Part shown: positions 60,876-64,000 of the stretch, piece by piece
Layout: every line of letters begins with the position of its first letter
How positions within the stretch are numbered: position 1 is the first letter of the stretch
NCBI RefSeq assembly: GCF_014195535.1
Contig: NZ_JACIBY010000012.1
Coordinates: 182,911 to 246,910, forward strand
Length of the DNA: 64,000 bases
Origin: Runella defluvii
GTDB lineage: Bacteria; Bacteroidota; Bacteroidia; Cytophagales; Spirosomataceae
Direction of reading: 5' to 3'
Position numbers and translations under genes: made by a program
Notes under the pieces: model-generated
Told to the model about the DNA's origin: nothing
Databases searched by the model: none
Seen by the model: only the letters and a program-made list of their open reading frames with translations

Positions 60876-63800
60876 ATGTTAAAAATATACCCTTATTGTG
60901 GCTTAAAAAAGCCTCTAGTAGTATCAGTTCAAGTTAATTTTGCTAATAAGTGGCCATTTTTTTTGAGCCTATTATGCCTTGTAATCTACTCCTTTGGTGC
61001 TAATTCGCAAGTTTCGGGGACTATTTTTAAGGATTTTAATGCAAATGGTACATACCAGACATCAGGTACCCACATTGAAATAGGGATGCCTGGAGTGATT
61101 GTTAATGCAACAAAACCAGATGGTACCGCTCTAACAGTCTCATATACAGGAGGTGGGTCTTCTACCAATTCTACGGGCGCATATACTGTAACGGGAGGAA
61201 CTGCGGGACAAATTCGTTTGGAATTTGTAATGCCTGATACCTACACTTTTGCTTCAAAGGGAGCGATTGGTAATACGACAGTCATTTTTCCAACGTCCGC
61301 TCAAACGACAGTTAACTTGGCTGTAAACTACCCCGCAGACTATTGTCAATCGGCTCCTTCTATGGTAATTCCTTGTTACGTTGCCAACCGCCCCCCTACT
61401 GGTGCCGCAGATACGGATGTGCTTGTAAAATTTGCATATTCAGCATCAGGCACTACCCATGGTGCAGACCATGTGCCGCTGGCGGATGCGGGGGAAATTG
61501 GGTCAACGTGGGGAATCGCTTATAACCGAGAATCTCAACTTATTTATGCCGCATCTTTAATCAAGCGACATGTAGGAATGAAAGATAATAATAGCGACGG
61601 CAAAGATGATATAGGGGCTATCTATTCAATCACTCCGTCAGGTACAGCCACTTTTTGGCTTGACTTGGCAAGTTTAGGGGTTGATGTTGGGTTAAGCCAA
61701 ATGCCTACAATTGCAGCCCGTGCGTTACCTAATACCTTACTGGGTCCCTCGCGTGATAGTGATATTTTCCCGCTAATTGGTAAACTTGGGCTTGGCGATA
61801 TTGATATATCAGACGATAACAAACAGTTGTTTGTGGTCAATCTTTTTGATAAAAAAGTATATACTATCGACATTGCAACCAAAACATTGGTTGGGTCGGG
61901 GATTGCTATTCCAGATGCCTGTTCTGGTGGAACTGCACGTCCATTTGCTTTGACCTATCATAAGGGCAAGTTGTATGCGGGAGCTATTTGTGATGCCTTG
62001 ACTTCACAGGCTACCAGCGATTTAAAAGCAAGTGTATATCGTTTGGATGGTTCTACATTTACAAACATTCTTTCATTTCCACTTAATTACCTCAAAGGTC
62101 CTGCTTTTTGGGACCGTGACCATGGTTCCGTTAAATACGGTACTCAGTGGAATCCTTGGAGAGATGTAATGCTTCCGATGATTGGGCTAAATTATCCAGA
62201 TCCCAATACAGGACAACCCCAAAACAATCCAGTGTATCCGCAACCTATCTTAGCTGACATTGAGTTTGACGTTGATGAAGCAATGATATTGACGTTCAAT
62301 GACCGCTTAGGCCACCAAACAGGTACATTGAATTATAGTACAGACCCCAGTGATACAAAATTATACAGCAGCGTAGTGGGGGGGGATATACTACGTGCGG
62401 CATTGGTAAATGGGGCGTATGTGCTTGAAAGTAATGGTAACTCTGGAGGAGTGACCACGACAGGGGCAGGCAATGGTGAAGGGCCTGGAACATTGAATGG
62501 AACAAATACAGGCTATACATCGCCCGCAGGTGAATTTTACGTGGGTGATAACTCTTTGGGGTATTATCATGGAGAAAACGTTCAAGGGGGGAGCGCCCTC
62601 TTCCCTGGAAAAAGAGAAGTAGCTGTCCCTGTAACCGATCCTATAAATGCTTTTTCAGGCGGAGTATTCTGGTTGAGCAATACCGCAGGGACAATTAATA
62701 AGTCGTATGAAATTTTTCCATATAGTTATGATAACACCCTGTTTGGAAAGTCAAATGGGCTAGGGGATCTGGAATTGATGTGTGACAATCCACCCATTGA
62801 GATAGGAAACCGAGTTTGGGAAGATACTGATAACGATGGGATTCAGGATGCAGGGGAAGCAGGTATTGCCAATCTTACTGTAACTCTTTGTGACAAAAAC
62901 GGGGTGGCTATTCCAGGGGCGGTGGCAACGACAGATGCTAATGGAAATTATTTCTTTTCTTCTGCGTCTGGGACTGGTACTCCCTCTGCAATTTATAACA
63001 TATCTCTTGCCTTCAATACACAATATATTCTAAAATTTCCAACTACATCAGGTACAAAAACGCTAACTGTTTCAAACACTGGGTCAAATGATCAGTTGGA
63101 CTCTGATGCTGCTTCAGACGGGAAAGTTGCTTTTTCGACGGGCTATGCAGGGCAAAATAATCATAGCTTTGATGTAGGGTACGGAACATGTTCGGTCGTA
63201 AAACCCGTTGTTGAAGACGCTAGTCGTTGTGGAACAGGCACCCTTACAGCCACAATTACAACAGGCTGTACTGGCGGCTCTACTTTGAAAATTTTTAGCG
63301 ATGTTGGTTTAACAGTGGATGTAACGTCCTCGTTCACCATTGGGGCTACTACCCTTACTAGTCCTAGTATTTCTACAACGACCACGTATTATGCTTTGTG
63401 CCAATTAGATGCCTCATGCAAAAGTACAAGCGATGCTTTTGTATTAACGGTTGATGCAAAACCGAATGCGGCAGCAAGTCAAGCCACAGTATGCGCAGGA
63501 ACAAGCGTAACTTTGACAGGGACATCTCCAACGACGGGGACTTGGACAGCTCAAGGGAATAATCCATCGGGTGGGACACTCGGTGCTACTACCTCAGGGG
63601 TTGCGACCGTTAGCTTTGCAACTACAGCAAGTGGGGATTTTAATTTTATCTACACTGTTTCTGGATGCTCTGATACGGTTAAAATTTCTGTAAACGCCAA
63701 GCCCGTGATTGCCGATGGCAGTGCGACACTTTGCGCAGGAGAATCGGTGGATTTGACATCAAAAATTACGAATTACGGCACGTATTTGAGTCCAGTTTGG

Positions 63801-64000
63801 ACGGTAGGGACTGTTGGCGGCACAGCGGTGACAACCCCAAGTTCAGTAAAACCAGCCTCTACGACGACCTATGTGTTGGTTGCCCAAAACGCGGCGGGCT
63901 GCAAGGATACAGCGAATGTGGTGGTAACGGTAAATGCCAAGCCAAATGCAGGCAAAGACACGACGTTAGCCTGTGTGAACGCAGCAAATAATACTTTGGC
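60876..64000 (+). CDS. large SdrD B-like/Ig-like surface protein, 3'-truncated by the window edge
   Basis: The frame is open from the ATG at 60876 to the end of the window (1,041 codons). The N-terminus has a long cytoplasmic-type stretch, then a hydrophobic signal segment (residues about 27-46) with cleavage near ANSQ. A region with a beta-propeller-like pattern follows (about 150-630). At about 641-768 lies an SdrD B-like domain (IGNRVWEDTDNDGIQDAGEAGIANL). Beyond it come short Ig-like repeats with paired Cys and CAGTSVTLTG / CAGESVDLTS motifs. Such proteins in Bacteroidota are usually cell-surface adhesins exported by T9SS. The terminal domain is out of view. Confidence 0.85.
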   Translation, partial: MLKIYPYCGLKKPLVVSVQVNFANKWPFFLSLLCLVIYSFGANSQVSGTIFKDFNANGTYQTSGTHIEIGMPGVIVNATKPDGTALTVSYTGGGSSTNSTGAYTVTGGTAGQIRLEFVMPDTYTFASKGAIGNTTVIFPTSAQTTVNLAVNYPADYCQSAPSMVIPCYVANRPPTGAADTDVLVKFAYSASGTTHGADHVPLADAGEIGSTWGIAYNRESQLIYAASLIKRHVGMKDNNSDGKDDIGAIYSITPSGTATFWLDLASLGVDVGLSQMPTIAARALPNTLLGPSRDSDIFPLIGKLGLGDIDISDDNKQLFVVNLFDKKVYTIDIATKTLVGSGIAIPDACSGGTARPFALTYHKGKLYAGAICDALTSQATSDLKASVYRLDGSTFTNILSFPLNYLKGPAFWDRDHGSVKYGTQWNPWRDVMLPMIGLNYPDPNTGQPQNNPVYPQPILADIEFDVDEAMILTFNDRLGHQTGTLNYSTDPSDTKLYSSVVGGDILRAALVNGAYVLESNGNSGGVTTTGAGNGEGPGTLNGTNTGYTSPAGEFYVGDNSLGYYHGENVQGGSALFPGKREVAVPVTDPINAFSGGVFWLSNTAGTINKSYEIFPYSYDNTLFGKSNGLGDLELMCDNPPIEIGNRVWEDTDNDGIQDAGEAGIANLTVTLCDKNGVAIPGAVATTDANGNYFFSSASGTGTPSAIYNISLAFNTQYILKFPTTSGTKTLTVSNTGSNDQLDSDAASDGKVAFSTGYAGQNNHSFDVGYGTCSVVKPVVEDASRCGTGTLTATITTGCTGGSTLKIFSDVGLTVDVTSSFTIGATTLTSPSISTTTTYYALCQLDASCKSTSDAFVLTVDAKPNAAASQATVCAGTSVTLTGTSPTTGTWTAQGNNPSGGTLGATTSGVATVSFATTASGDFNFIYTVSGCSDTVKISVNAKPVIADGSATLCAGESVDLTSKITNYGTYLSPVWTVGTVGGTAVTTPSSVKPASTTTYVLVAQNAAGCKDTANVVVTVNAKPNAGKDTTLACVNAANNTL

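Noticed and set aside
1..64000. tRNA, rRNA, CRISPR array, insertion sequence or prophage
   Set aside because: I searched by eye for cloverleaf-like intergenic segments, regularly spaced direct repeats and transposase or integrase motifs and found none. A tRNA scan or a repeat search would be the decisive check.

Overview
The window looks like a chromosome segment of a free-living Bacteroidota, most likely order Cytophagales and possibly a Runella- or Spirosomaceae-like genus. The phylum call rests on SusC/SusD pairs with an N-terminal STN domain, ECF sigma/FecR cascades, type IX secretion (T9SS) C-terminal sorting domains, DUF4394, DUF1080 and DUF4369/TlpA proteins, -7 boxes of the form TAnnTTTG, and the absence of strong Shine-Dalgarno sequences. 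The genus call is inference only. No rRNA, tRNA, CRISPR array, integrase or transposase was recognised.

Left end (1-4162, minus strand): an ECF sigma factor, a FecR anti-sigma factor and a SusC receptor truncated by the window edge. Next come corA, kdsB and the divergent leuS. Between leuS and a large SNF2/SWIM helicase lies a small AT-rich accessory block (9249-10491). It holds a Doc-type toxin with its antitoxin, a 50-residue protein, and a DUF6934-like protein. Near-perfect palindromes bracket the block.

Polysaccharide/nutrient locus (14265-26670): a secreted glycoside-hydrolase-like protein, a second sigma/FecR/SusC/SusD set on the plus strand, then on the minus strand an MFS transporter and a secreted DUF1080-PA14 protein. 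The cell-surface signalling genes probably sense a substrate through the SusC STN domain and switch on the SusCD porin pair.

Middle (26737-41777), mostly housekeeping: murA (with Asp in place of the usual catalytic Cys), a Gly-rich RRM RNA-binding protein, an Lrp regulator divergent from a PLP-dependent sulfur amino-acid enzyme, two secreted proteins, a methyltransferase, hisS with a structured repeat-containing leader, two tandem TlpA-like thioredoxin lipoprotein/periplasmic paralogues, a YdcF/DUF218 protein and pfkA.

Right part (42044-64000), rich in envelope and carbohydrate genes: tandem GT-C membrane glycosyltransferase paralogues, a duplicated-DUF4394 lipoprotein, a sialidase-like/GH29 fucosidase fusion, a Wzi-type capsule protein, a thiolase, a GH5-like enzyme with an internal carbohydrate-binding module, a possible divergent DNA polymerase III psi-like protein, an FAH-family enzyme, an M23 endopeptidase whose 5' region is tandemly duplicated, an alpha/beta hydrolase overlapping an RsmI-family methyltransferase, and the first 1,041 codons of a large SdrD-B/Ig-like surface protein.

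A recurring theme is a dispersed set of intergenic palindromes with related sequence and architecture, some of which may act as terminators. The strongest candidates for follow-up are the palindrome-bracketed toxin/DUF6934 block, the psi-like protein, the MurA Cys-to-Asp change, the hisS leader and the 5' duplication at the M23 gene.
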